The position numbers and the translations under genes are program-made. The notes under the pieces were generated by a model. It saw only the letters and a program-made list of their open reading frames with translations. It searched no databases and was not told the DNA's origin. Below are positions 19,535 to 28,419 of a DNA stretch of 64,000 bases, piece by piece (the first letter of the stretch is position 1; the number at the start of each line of letters is the position of its first letter). The stretch is from NCBI GenBank assembly GCA_002428965.1, contig DIYI01000005.1:237643-301642 (forward strand), read 5' to 3'. This DNA comes from Jejuia sp. UBA6058. Lineage in GTDB: Bacteria; Bacteroidota; Bacteroidia; Flavobacteriales; Flavobacteriaceae.

Positions 19535-20551
19535 TTATTTACTGAATCTATGTAGCGTAAAAACCATGGCAGATAAAAGGAAAAATGCCCCCACTTGGTG
19601 AGCAACTCCTAACCAAACAGGTACTTGAAGTACAATGGTTAATACACCTAAAAAAAATTGTATGCATACAGTTAAAAGCAACAAATTGATACCGTTACTT
19701 TGATAATTAGTCTTGATTAGTTTTCTACTTTTTTGCCATATTAATAGAATAAAGAAAACCACAATATATGCTAGGGTTCTATGCACAAACTGAACTCCAC
19801 TTTTCCCTTCAATAAAGTTCTTATATAAAGGATCTTGTTCAATGTAAACAGTTTCATGAATAAACTTACCTTCACTCATCATTGGCCAGTGGTTGTGAAT
19901 CCATCCAGCATCCAATCCAGCCACAAAGGCTCCATAAATAATTTGTATTACTAAAACAATTAAACCAAATCTTATGAGATTTCTGAAACTGTTTTTAATC
20001 TCCTTTTTATTAGGAAATATCAAATCTAATGCTACCCAAAACGTGTAAGCGAATGTTAAAAATGCGGTAGTCAAATGTGCGGCAAGCCTGTAATGGCTGA
20101 CGTCCGGTCTATCAACCAACCCGCTTTTTACCATGTACCAACCTAAAAACCCTTGGAAACCACCCATAATTAATAGGATAATCAATTTTTTTATAGTGGA
20201 TTTTGTAAGTTGTTTAGTTATTAAAAAGTACAAGAATGGAAGAATAAAAACCACCCCAATAAATCTACCTAAAACTCTATGGAGCCATTCCCAGAAGTAA
20301 ATATCTTTAAAATCTTCCAACGAGAAATGGTAGTTTAACTTTTGATATTCTGGGTATTGCTTATATAAATCAAAAGCTTCTTGCCATTCTACTTCATTCA
20401 TTGGAGGTATTGTTCCCGAAATTAATTTATAGTTTGATATGGATAACCCAGAGTGTGTTAACCTTGTAATACCTCCTACAATTACCATTATAAAAATGAG
20501 AAAACACCCGGTAAGTAACCAATAAATTACGCGCTTATTATCCTTTTTCAT
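19535..20551 (-). CDS. ctaA: Heme A synthase (CtaA/COX15)
   Basis: A 338-residue integral membrane protein with about eight transmembrane helices. Diagnostic segments are VGGITRLTHSGLSI near the N-terminus, the heme-ligand motifs EWLHRVLGR (~88-96) and FVHRTLAY (~254-261), and GxxH histidines in HYRLAAHL and VAHQVGAF. It oxidises heme O to heme A for cytochrome c oxidase in the inner membrane. The length fits the long COX15-type branch. The ATG at 20551 overlaps the end of the GNAT gene by 14 bases, implying co-transcription with cca and the acetyltransferase. Confidence 0.95.
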   Translation of the reverse strand: MKKDNKRVIYWLLTGCFLIFIMVIVGGITRLTHSGLSISNYKLISGTIPPMNEVEWQEAFDLYKQYPEYQKLNYHFSLEDFKDIYFWEWLHRVLGRFIGVVFILPFLYFLITKQLTKSTIKKLIILLIMGGFQGFLGWYMVKSGLVDRPDVSHYRLAAHLTTAFLTFAYTFWVALDLIFPNKKEIKNSFRNLIRFGLIVLVIQIIYGAFVAGLDAGWIHNHWPMMSEGKFIHETVYIEQDPLYKNFIEGKSGVQFVHRTLAYIVVFFILLIWQKSRKLIKTNYQSNGINLLLLTVCIQFFLGVLTIVLQVPVWLGVAHQVGAFFLLSAMVFTLHRFSK

Positions 20552-21002
20552 GTTTCAATTGTTTTTCAAAGCAAATACTATTATCAACATCTCTATATTG
20601 ACCGAAGTTCTCAATTTTTGAATATGAATTTTTTTGATAGAACTCTACTGCTTCTATTTGTCTTTTTCCAGTTTCGAGAATACAACTTGTATATCCCAAT
20701 TCTTCTGCCCAAGTTTCTAATTCCTTTAAAATTTTGGATGCAATTCTTTTGTTTCTGTATTCAGGAGACGTAAACATTCTTTTTAGTTCTACGCTTTTAG
20801 AATTGAATTTCTTGAAAGCTCCGCATCCAACAGGCAACTGGTTTTCATATGCAATTACTACATTATTAAGGCTTTCAATTCCATTATATTGCATGTAAAA
20901 CTCATGATCTTCACCATCTACAGTTTTTAAATAGCTGTTTAGTTGAGATACCAAAATTTCAAAATGGATGTTTTCAGAATTTGACCTTTTAATACTTAAC
21001 AT
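20538..21002 (-). CDS. GNAT family N-acetyltransferase
   Basis: A 154-residue single-domain acetyltransferase. The acetyl-CoA-binding motif A is visible as LKRMFTSPEYRNKRIASKIL (~91-110), followed by ETGKRQIEAVEFYQKNSY near 125-142. It overlaps the cca stop by 7 bases and the ctaA start by 14 bases, so it is the middle gene of a three-gene unit. The substrate cannot be predicted; small-molecule amine acetylation is as likely as protein acetylation. Confidence 0.9.
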   Translation of the reverse strand: MLSIKRSNSENIHFEILVSQLNSYLKTVDGEDHEFYMQYNGIESLNNVVIAYENQLPVGCGAFKKFNSKSVELKRMFTSPEYRNKRIASKILKELETWAEELGYTSCILETGKRQIEAVEFYQKNSYSKIENFGQYRDVDNSICFEKQLKHEKG

Positions 21003-22420
21003 GCGTTAAATACTTTAAGTCCTAAATCTTCACCTTTCTTCAACATTAACTCATAGGCGGCTTTATGTTCATTTGGAATATCTCCTTCAAGAATAGCTTC
21101 TTTTATGGTTTCTTTTATAATTCCAATTTCCTTTGACGGTTTTAAGTTAAAGGTTTTCATAATTTCTTCACCACTTATAGGTGGTTGAAAATTACGGACA
21201 TGATCACGTTCCTCAACTTCAACTATTTTTTGTCTTACAATTTTAAAATTGTTATGGTACTTTTTAAATCGTTTAGGATTCTTAGTCGTAATATCTGCTT
21301 CGCAAAGCGTCATTAAATCCTCCACGTAATCGCCCGCATCAAATACCAAACGTCTTACTGCGCTATCGGTTACAATATCCTGAGCTAACACAATAGGTCT
21401 TGAGCTCATCAATACCATTTTTTGTACAAACTTCATTTTGTCGTTAAGTGGCATTTTTAGTCGTTTGAATAGCTGGTATACCATTTTGGAACCTTCAAAC
21501 TCATGCCCATGAAATGTCCACCCCACTTTTTTACTAAATCGTTTGGTAGGTGCTTTACCTATATCGTGTAAAAGTGCGGCCCAACGTAACCACAGATTAT
21601 CAGTGTTTTTAGCAATGTTATCAACAACTTCTAATGTATGATAAAAGTTATCTTTATGACGTTGTCCATCTTTTTCGTCAATACCTTTTAGTGCAGAAAG
21701 TTCAGGCAAAATATATTTTAAAAGACTAGTCTTTTCTAGCAAAAGAAATCCTATTGATGGTGTTGCACTCTCCATAATTTTATGCAATTCCACCACAATT
21801 CGTTCTTTGGTAATAATTTTAATTCTATCTGCATTTCGCGTAATTGCGCTTAAACTTTCTGTTTCAATACTAAATTTTAATTGTGAAGCAAAACGAATAG
21901 CTCTCATCATTCTTAGAGGGTCATCACTATACGTGATATCGGGGTCTAAGGGTGTTTTTATTTTTTTGTTATTTAGGTCTTCTACACCATTGAACGGATC
22001 GAGTAAATCACCAAAATTGGTTTCGGATAAACTTAATGCTAAAGCGTTTATGGTAAAATCTCGCCGATTTTGATCATCTTTTAGTGATCCGTTTTCAACA
22101 ATGGGATTTCTGCTGTCTTCGGAATATGATTCTTTTCTTGCACCAACAAATTCAACCTCAATATCTTGATATCGCAACATAGCAGTTCCGTATGTCTTAA
22201 ATACCTGTACTTTTGGATTGTTGGGAAGGTTTTTTGCTACTTGTTTTGCTAGGTCGACACCACTTCCTATAGCCACGACATCAATATCTTTTGAGTTACC
22301 TCTTTTTAATAAAAAATCACGTACAAAACCACCTATTACGTAACTTTCTAGGTTCAACTGTGAAGCAGATTCTGAGATTACTTTGAATATGTCGCTTTCA
22401 AGGGCCTCTTTGTAGTTCAT
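20996..22420 (-). CDS. cca: CCA tRNA nucleotidyltransferase with HD domain
   Basis: A 474-residue enzyme that adds or repairs the 3' CCA of tRNAs. The class II nucleotidyltransferase core shows GGFVRD (~28-33) and the metal-binding DIDVVA (~46-51). RRDFTINAL (template-side motif) and RMMRAIRFASQL follow. A C-terminal HD phosphohydrolase domain carries LLHDIGK and FHGHEFEGSK. The tRNA-Arg in this window lacks an encoded CCA, consistent with a need for this activity. The ATG at 22420 is preferred over TTG at 22438 because MNYKEAL begins the conserved region. First gene of a unit with the GNAT gene and ctaA. Confidence 0.95.
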   Translation of the reverse strand: MNYKEALESDIFKVISESASQLNLESYVIGGFVRDFLLKRGNSKDIDVVAIGSGVDLAKQVAKNLPNNPKVQVFKTYGTAMLRYQDIEVEFVGARKESYSEDSRNPIVENGSLKDDQNRRDFTINALALSLSETNFGDLLDPFNGVEDLNNKKIKTPLDPDITYSDDPLRMMRAIRFASQLKFSIETESLSAITRNADRIKIITKERIVVELHKIMESATPSIGFLLLEKTSLLKYILPELSALKGIDEKDGQRHKDNFYHTLEVVDNIAKNTDNLWLRWAALLHDIGKAPTKRFSKKVGWTFHGHEFEGSKMVYQLFKRLKMPLNDKMKFVQKMVLMSSRPIVLAQDIVTDSAVRRLVFDAGDYVEDLMTLCEADITTKNPKRFKKYHNNFKIVRQKIVEVEERDHVRNFQPPISGEEIMKTFNLKPSKEIGIIKETIKEAILEGDIPNEHKAAYELMLKKGEDLGLKVFNAC

Positions 22421-22516
22421 GTTTTGGTACGCCAGCAATCAGATTTGTATAATATTTTGAAAAAGCAAATTTTCAATAATTCCATTAGATAAAATTACTT
22501 CGTATGCATTCCGATG

Positions 22517-22524
22517 CAAATTTA
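22517..22524 (-). promoter_or_regulatory. Possible -7 element upstream of cca
   Basis: On the minus strand TAAATTTG matches TAnnTTTG and is followed by CA, a common transcription start context in flavobacteria. It lies 97 bases upstream of the cca ATG. The expected -33 TTG is not evident. Confidence 0.35.
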
Positions 22525-22583
22525 CGACATAGAACGTACCTTTTATAGATGCGATCGCTATTTTGTTTTAACTTTTAATGTGA

Positions 22584-23624
22584 CTATTGATTAAATATAA
22601 AATTTAGATAGTTTCGCTGCTGATATTCAAAATCCCATTTCTCGTCATTATACATTTCCTTTTGCGTCAATACCAAAGAGTTAAGCAGATTATTAAGTTC
22701 TTGATGTTTATAGAAGATGGCATTATTTTTAAAATCTTCGATATAAGAAAATGAGGACTCCATCAACAATGGAATTTTAAAACCAAAGGCTAAATTATAG
22801 CTTCCTGATATTTTATACTTTAAAAACTGAGGAAAAGACTCATTGTTAGGATGAATAAGAGGTAAAATAAAGTCTGAATTTTTAATATAATCGAAGAATA
22901 AATCGTTATCAATAAAACTGTCAAATATTATAATGTTATCATAAGAATCAAATGTATTCAGTCTATTAAGGAATTCATCGCCTTTACTGTTGTCACTTCT
23001 GCCTAAAAGAATAAGTTTGACATTTTTGGGAAGATGTATATCTATTAAGGAGTAATAATCTCTTTTATCTAATGCTATTACTCCAGGTATTGTTATCCAG
23101 ATTTCATTTTTTGGTTTGCGAATTCTTTTCTTAAACTCAGGATAAAAAATGGTATAAATCGAACTTATTTTATTTGTTGTAAGATTTTCATCTTTTAAAG
23201 TGGAGGAGACAAAATCATTTAGCGTAAAGTATTTATGAATGCGTTTGTCAATGGTCCTCTGCTTTTTTCTGTTTTTTAATTTATAAGCGTTGTGTAATAT
23301 TCCAATTAGTTCTACAGATTTTGGAAATGGTAATCGTATAAGTTTGTATATGTTACTTTCAGCAGTATTAAATACTACCTTTTGGAATCCTTGATTTCTT
23401 ATTGAATTCCAAATTTTTAATATAGCCTTGTATTTTTTTAATTTCGAATCTAAATCAAGATACACTATCTCAATAATTGATTCACAATGTTTTAGCCTTT
23501 GTTTTAATTTTTTATTACAAAATAAAGTAACCTCAATTTCCTTTTTTCCTAAAAAAAGTGCTTGACTATATAAACATTCATCATGAAAGCTTCCAAGTTC
23601 AATTAATGCAATTTTAGTTTTCAT
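22584..23624 (-). CDS. Putative GT-B fold glycosyltransferase of the LPS cluster
   Basis: A 346-residue cytosolic protein not closely matching a standard GT family by eye. The N-terminal half has a Rossmann-like KIALIELGSFHDECLYSQAL start. The C-terminal half has a LILLGRSDNSKG strand-loop and SDFILPLIHPNNESFPQ, which resemble the donor-binding half of GT-B enzymes (GT4 neighbours). It lacks the full EGFGLxxxE motif. Its ATG at 23624 overlaps the preceding GT2 gene by 11 bases, so it is the last gene of the GT4-GT2-GT unit. Role in surface glycan synthesis is inferred from context. Confidence 0.75.
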   Translation of the reverse strand: MKTKIALIELGSFHDECLYSQALFLGKKEIEVTLFCNKKLKQRLKHCESIIEIVYLDLDSKLKKYKAILKIWNSIRNQGFQKVVFNTAESNIYKLIRLPFPKSVELIGILHNAYKLKNRKKQRTIDKRIHKYFTLNDFVSSTLKDENLTTNKISSIYTIFYPEFKKRIRKPKNEIWITIPGVIALDKRDYYSLIDIHLPKNVKLILLGRSDNSKGDEFLNRLNTFDSYDNIIIFDSFIDNDLFFDYIKNSDFILPLIHPNNESFPQFLKYKISGSYNLAFGFKIPLLMESSFSYIEDFKNNAIFYKHQELNNLLNSLVLTQKEMYNDEKWDFEYQQRNYLNFIFNQ

Positions 23625-24549
23625 GGACTTTTTGCTTTTGCCCTAAAGATTTGTGTATCGGTGCACCAGCCAATAGGACTAAAAACATCTTCCAATACTT
23701 TGGTTTAATAAATGAGGTAAAGAAATATCTAATAATAAAGTACTTAATCAAAATATGATAATGCAACCAACCAAAATGTTTGCGAATGTAATATAGAAGA
23801 GATATTTTCTGTTCGGTTTTTATTGTAATGTTTTTTTTAGTGCTAGCACCTTTGTAGTGGATGTATTCTAAATTTGGAACAAGATACGTATGTTTGTTTT
23901 TTTGTTTTAAAAACCTTCGGCTCAAATCTGATTCTTCATAATACAAGAAAATATTTTCATCAAACCCACCTAAATCGTTAAAAATTGTCGCGTCAGTAAA
24001 CATAAAAGAACCTTGAACATAGTGTACTTTTGTTGGATGATCATAAGTCTTTTTTCTGTTTAAATATATTTTAGGAAATAGGAACTCTAGCAAAGAGCGT
24101 TTTAGAATTTCTCTTTGAAGAGAAGAAAAATGGTCAATGGTTACCATGAAATTTTTGTTCTCATCCAGCATTTGAGGCGAGCAAATACCCACTATGGGAT
24201 TATTCAGCATGAATTCTCTAAGTTTACCTAAAATGTCATTTTCAACCTGTAAAGTGTCATTATTTATAAAGGCATAGTATTTACATTTTGATGAGTGCTG
24301 AACTCCAAACATATTTCCAGCTCCGAACCCCAAATTTATTTTACTTTTTACAAGTTTTATATTGCCTGAATTAATGGTCTTTATGTTTTTGCTTAATATG
24401 GTGAAATCTTCTGTTTTAGAAGCGTTATCAATTACAACAATTTCATACTTTAGAGATGAATTTTGCTGTTTTTGCACTATAGATGCTACAGCCTCATATG
24501 TATACTTAGAAGTGTTGTAGTTAATAATTATGCAACTTACATCTATCAT
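23614..24549 (-). CDS. Glycosyltransferase family 2 (rhamnosyltransferase-like)
   Basis: A 311-residue GT-A enzyme. The N-terminus DVSCIIINYNTSKYTYEAV is the nucleotide-sugar fold start, and VVIDNASK and FINNDTLQ supply the DXD-type site (~95-101). LGGFDENIFLYYEESDLSRR (~195-214) is the acceptor-side motif of WbbL-like rhamnosyltransferases. No strong membrane anchor is visible; hydrophobic residues near the C-terminus may dock it at the inner membrane. It lies 6 bases downstream of the GT4 gene and overlaps the next gene. Confidence 0.92.
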   Translation of the reverse strand: MIDVSCIIINYNTSKYTYEAVASIVQKQQNSSLKYEIVVIDNASKTEDFTILSKNIKTINSGNIKLVKSKINLGFGAGNMFGVQHSSKCKYYAFINNDTLQVENDILGKLREFMLNNPIVGICSPQMLDENKNFMVTIDHFSSLQREILKRSLLEFLFPKIYLNRKKTYDHPTKVHYVQGSFMFTDATIFNDLGGFDENIFLYYEESDLSRRFLKQKNKHTYLVPNLEYIHYKGASTKKNITIKTEQKISLLYYIRKHFGWLHYHILIKYFIIRYFFTSFIKPKYWKMFLVLLAGAPIHKSLGQKQKVHEN

Positions 24550-24555
24550 TAAATC

Positions 24556-25605
24556 TTAATTTAAAATAGCTTTCCAGTAATTAGAAATTGTTTCTACGTG
24601 ATAGGACTTTGCTACGTTTTTGGCTTTTTCAGACCTTTCAATGTCAAATGTACCTGTTTTTATTTTTTGATCCAGTACTTTCAATATTTCATGTTCTTCA
24701 CATAAATATCCCACATCTTCAGTTATAATTTCTTTTGGCCCTGTATGATTAGTGGCAATTGGAATTGTACCTTGCGCCATACATTCTATAATCACCATTC
24801 CAAAAAGTTCTTCCCATTTTGAAGTTTTTTTCGAGAATAAAACTAAATATTCGTGTTCTGCAATTAAGTCAATTAATTCCTCCTTATTTTTAATGAAATC
24901 AATGTGTCTTATATTTGAATTTTTCAGCTGAGTCATATCTGCCGTACAAGGTCCATTTCCAACTAAAGTAAGTTCCGCATTTTCTTGTTTAGAAAAAAAG
25001 GTTATCAATTCAGGAATCCCTTTTTGTGGCAACATACGTCCAAGATAAATAAAGCTAGAAGGTTTTTTATCAATATGATGCGAAGATCTAAAGAAAGAAT
25101 TGTTTAATGAATGATAAACAACACTTATTTTTTCGCTATTAATTTCAAAATTTTCAGTTAACTGCGTTTTACTTTTATGAGTAACTGCGAAAATATGAGC
25201 GACATCTTTTTCCAAAAAATCCTTCCAATATTGCTTTACTTTTGGTGTATTGTGTTTAGATTTTGGATGGAAAGTACCATCCCAACAAGCCCAAGAAGTG
25301 TGGTAAAAAATTTTATGATGCTTCAATAAGCTTTTTAAGCGAGTTAGTTTAGAATCAAAAGGGGCAATACCTAAAACTATTTTTTTTCCTTTCGATATTA
25401 GTAAATACAATAAAAACAAGGTATTTACACATTGTTTTTTAAATAGGTTAAGATTTAATTTTACAATAGATTTAAAAAAATTGCTTACGATAGAAAACTC
25501 TCTATACTTAATACTTATATGCTCTTTATCAAGAAGATGTTCTAAAGCGTTATAATGTCCGTCTGCGCCATTTTTGTGAAGAACATATATCGTTTGTTGA
25601 CGCAC
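24556..25605 (-). CDS. Glycosyltransferase family 4
   Basis: A 349-residue GT-B enzyme. The C-terminal half carries FIYLGRMLPQKGIPELI (donor-site strand and lysine), ELTLVGNGPC and the EELFGMVIIECMAQGTIPIA motif (EX7E type, ~275-294) typical of GT4 enzymes. The start is GTG at 25605; no ATG exists upstream of the conserved YVLHKNGADGHY segment. It is the first of three co-directional glycosyltransferase genes, divergent from the sugar-kinase gene. The sugar and acceptor are unknown; LPS core or capsule assembly is inferred from the cluster. Confidence 0.92.
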   Translation of the reverse strand: MRQQTIYVLHKNGADGHYNALEHLLDKEHISIKYREFSIVSNFFKSIVKLNLNLFKKQCVNTLFLLYLLISKGKKIVLGIAPFDSKLTRLKSLLKHHKIFYHTSWACWDGTFHPKSKHNTPKVKQYWKDFLEKDVAHIFAVTHKSKTQLTENFEINSEKISVVYHSLNNSFFRSSHHIDKKPSSFIYLGRMLPQKGIPELITFFSKQENAELTLVGNGPCTADMTQLKNSNIRHIDFIKNKEELIDLIAEHEYLVLFSKKTSKWEELFGMVIIECMAQGTIPIATNHTGPKEIITEDVGYLCEEHEILKVLDQKIKTGTFDIERSEKAKNVAKSYHVETISNYWKAILN

Positions 25606-25690
25606 ACTTTTAGAAATTTAAATTTTTACAAATATAAAAGTATATTCATATATTTCGCCAACTTTTCTTTTCTAGATAATAATAGGTTTT

Positions 25691-26491
25691 ATGCATCTTA
25701 ATAAAATAATACATCATGAATTTATCCAATATGAAAACGATATTGATGCTATTGTAGAAAATTTTAATTCTCAGGGAGAGGTGTTTATCAACCAAGATCG
25801 AAATTTATTAAAACTATTTAATTTGAAGGGTAAAACTGTTAATGTTAAATCATTTAAAGTACCAAACTCAATAAATCAATTAGTTTATAAATTTATAAGA
25901 AAGAGTAAAGCACAACGTTCTTTTGACTACGCTAATATTTTGTTGAAAAAAGGTATTGGAACGCCACAACCTATTGCATTTTACGAGTATAAAACTTTGC
26001 TGCTGTTTAAAAAAAGTTACTATGTAAGTGAACAACAAGATTGTGAAATAACATACAGAGAACTTACTACAAATTTAGACTATCCAGATCATGAAAATAT
26101 TTTAAGAGCCTTTACCAGATTTACATTTAAGTTACATGAGAATAATGTTCATTTTCTAGATCATTCTCCAGGAAACACGTTAATTAAAAAAGAAAATAAC
26201 AGTTATTCATTTTATTTAGTCGATTTGAATAGAATAAAATTTGGTGATTTAGATTTTGAAACTCGGGTTAAAAATTTTTCAAAATTAACCATACATAAAT
26301 CTATGGTTGAGATTATGAGCAATGAGTATGCTAAATGCCTTAATAAGGGTGAAGCTGAAGTTTTTAATTTAATGTGGAAGTATACCAAAGCTTTTCAGGA
26401 AAAGTATTATAGAAAGATTAGAATGAAAAGACGTGTTTTCTTTTGGAAGAAAAAATATAAAAATTTGATTTCGGAGTCACCAATAAAATGA
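25691..26491 (+). CDS. KdkA/InaA-type lipopolysaccharide kinase family protein
   Basis: A 266-residue protein with the kinase-like fold of 3-deoxy-D-manno-octulosonic acid kinases. The N-lobe lysine is in NVKSFKVP (K53), the catalytic loop is LDHSPGN (D157, N162) and the metal site is YLVDLNR (D178). It probably phosphorylates a core sugar such as Kdo on LPS at the inner face of the inner membrane; this is inference from the family and from the six flanking glycosyltransferases. It is the only plus-strand gene in the cluster, in a 26-50 base-spaced pocket. The basic C-terminus (KIRMKRRVFFWKKKYK) suits membrane or LPS contact. Confidence 0.88.
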   Translation: MHLNKIIHHEFIQYENDIDAIVENFNSQGEVFINQDRNLLKLFNLKGKTVNVKSFKVPNSINQLVYKFIRKSKAQRSFDYANILLKKGIGTPQPIAFYEYKTLLLFKKSYYVSEQQDCEITYRELTTNLDYPDHENILRAFTRFTFKLHENNVHFLDHSPGNTLIKKENNSYSFYLVDLNRIKFGDLDFETRVKNFSKLTIHKSMVEIMSNEYAKCLNKGEAEVFNLMWKYTKAFQEKYYRKIRMKRRVFFWKKKYKNLISESPIK

Positions 26492-26526
26492 GATTCTATA
26501 AAACTAGAATTCATAGTTTTAATGGA

Positions 26527-27300
26527 TTACTGTGGCTCTTCCAAATTCAAGGATTTAAGTTTTTTATAACGATACCAAACGCCATAAGCCATAAGATAAC
26601 AAAGATTAAACCCTTCCTTGCCATCTAGCACTCCAAGCCTAATAATATAATTGGTAATAAACTTATAGGCAGGTCTAAAAATAAAATGAAATAGAGATGT
26701 TTTTTTTCCCTTTAAATAAAGCTCTTTTGCTTTTAAACTGGCATAATGTTCTATTTTTAATTTGAATTGATTATAACTCTCAAAAGAGTAATGCGGCATT
26801 GTATTTTTAAGTAAGCCGCTATTACCATTTATTTGTGGCATTTCATGTACCAATTTATCATCAATATATCGAACGGAACCTTTTTTAAACAATCTATACG
26901 TTGTATCAGTTTGGAAGCCACTAAAATAAATGCGTTTGTTTCTAAAGAAGAATAAACGCTTAAACATATAGGCGGATATATCTTCAGGATACTCAATAGA
27001 TTTTAAAATTTCATTTTTAAGATCTACCGTTATTCTCTCATCAGCATCAATAAATAAAAGCCAATTACCTGATGCTTGCTCTATTGCAAAATTTCTTTGA
27101 TCAGCAAAATTCGTGAATTTTCTTTGAATCACTTTAACATGATTCAAATTCTCTGAAATTTCTACAGTTCTATCTGTACTATAAGAATCTACAACAATGA
27201 TCTCATCCGCAAATTCAACACTGTCAATAGCAGCCTTAATATGTTTTTCTTCATTAAAGGTTATAAGTAGAGCTGATAGGTTCACGTTGTTATTTTTCAA
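26527..27300 (-). CDS. Glycosyltransferase family 2, WaaE/KdtX-like
   Basis: A 257-residue GT-A enzyme of the LPS core type. Key segments are SALLITFNEEKHIKAAIDSV, EIIVVDSYSTDRTVEI, QRNFAIEQASGNWLLFIDADERI (DXD at about residue 86) and YSFESYNQFKLKIEHYA. Members such as WaaE/KdtX add glucose to the inner core. The start is TTG at 27300; GTG at 27285 is an alternative. Third gene of the 29430-26527 glycosyltransferase unit, 45 bases after the GT9 gene. Confidence 0.92.
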   Translation of the reverse strand: MKNNNVNLSALLITFNEEKHIKAAIDSVEFADEIIVVDSYSTDRTVEISENLNHVKVIQRKFTNFADQRNFAIEQASGNWLLFIDADERITVDLKNEILKSIEYPEDISAYMFKRLFFFRNKRIYFSGFQTDTTYRLFKKGSVRYIDDKLVHEMPQINGNSGLLKNTMPHYSFESYNQFKLKIEHYASLKAKELYLKGKKTSLFHFIFRPAYKFITNYIIRLGVLDGKEGFNLCYLMAYGVWYRYKKLKSLNLEEPQ

Positions 27301-27345
27301 AGGTTTGGGCGTGATTGAAATGAAATGAATATTATATCCAAAGTG

Positions 27346-28404
27346 TTACTGTTTAAATTGTTCTAAATAATCCTTTAGTTTAGGAAGAATTAAATCTGGC
27401 GTAAAAGCATTATAAAAGGGTTTGGAATTGTTACTGATACTTTTCATTTCTATATTTTCAAATAGACTTGGTTTCATTTCGATTAAATGAATAGATATGT
27501 TTCTCTCATCTTCAAACATGTTCCACCCGTTTTTATTAATCCATGGCGAAAAGATAGCAAAGGTTGGAATATTTAAAGCTTTAGCCATGTTTATTGCGCC
27601 ACCTTCATTACCAATTACTGCCGTACAATGCTTTGTTATTGTTAAGAACTGTCTTAGGCTTTTGCCAAAAACGTTAAAAAAGATTTGTCTTTGAGTTTTT
27701 GGTTTGCACAAATTAAAAATTTCTTTGGCATCAGTTTTTTGGGTCGGAATGTAATTGAATAAAATTTGCCCGTTTGTTTTAGCAACGACTGTATCAATAA
27801 TTTCTGCCATGTACTGAAACGGATATGTCTTGTTTGCTTCACTGCCCAAAACACTGATCATGAATATAGCCTTATCTAAATCTATCCGACTATTTCTTAA
27901 AAATGACATTCCCTCTACGGACTCATTTTCAGTTAAATAAATATTTGGTTTAATGTTGTCTACTTTAATATCTAATGGTTCTAAAAGTTTTAATCTATTA
28001 GATATTTCTAGACCTATTGTTGATTCGGTATGTTTATCTCTAATAACATTGTGTTTGTAAATAAAGGAGCTATGTTTTTTGTAAAAGGAAATTTTAATTT
28101 TTGCTTTTGAGAGGAAGCTTAAAATATTACTCGATAATTTAGAATAACTATCAACTAAGATGTCGTAATTATTCGTTCTTATTGTTTTTAGAAGAGGCCA
28201 TAACTTTAAAATATTTTTCTCCATTTCTGCATCGAAAAAAAGAAAACTATCAATAAAAGGGTTATTTTCAACTACAGGAAAGGTATGCGCGTTTATTAGA
28301 TAGTGTAATTCTGCATTCGGAAATTTTCTTCTTAGAGCCTCAAGCAATATTGTAGATGTTAATACATCCCCAATCATTTTTTGCTGTATTACTAAGATTT
28401 TCAT
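27346..28404 (-). CDS. Glycosyltransferase family 9 (heptosyltransferase-like)
   Basis: A 352-residue GT-B enzyme. It begins MKILVIQQKMIGDVLTSTIL, the classic ADP-heptose:LPS heptosyltransferase N-terminus. The C-terminal half has the ligand motif AVIGNEGGAINMAKALNIPT (~262-281) matching the GNDSGxxHLAAA site of WaaC/WaaF. Bacteroidota cores can lack heptose, so the true donor may differ. It starts 15 bases after the upstream GT2 gene, in one operon with it and the WaaE-like gene. Confidence 0.92.
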   Translation of the reverse strand: MKILVIQQKMIGDVLTSTILLEALRRKFPNAELHYLINAHTFPVVENNPFIDSFLFFDAEMEKNILKLWPLLKTIRTNNYDILVDSYSKLSSNILSFLSKAKIKISFYKKHSSFIYKHNVIRDKHTESTIGLEISNRLKLLEPLDIKVDNIKPNIYLTENESVEGMSFLRNSRIDLDKAIFMISVLGSEANKTYPFQYMAEIIDTVVAKTNGQILFNYIPTQKTDAKEIFNLCKPKTQRQIFFNVFGKSLRQFLTITKHCTAVIGNEGGAINMAKALNIPTFAIFSPWINKNGWNMFEDERNISIHLIEMKPSLFENIEMKSISNNSKPFYNAFTPDLILPKLKDYLEQFKQ

Positions 28405-28419
28405 GTAATTGGTTGTTTT

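Noticed and set aside
22439..22550. Short open minus-strand frame ahead of cca (about 36 codons ending at 22439)
   Set aside because: It has no standard start codon and no recognisable family; it overlaps a promoter-like element and is likely chance.
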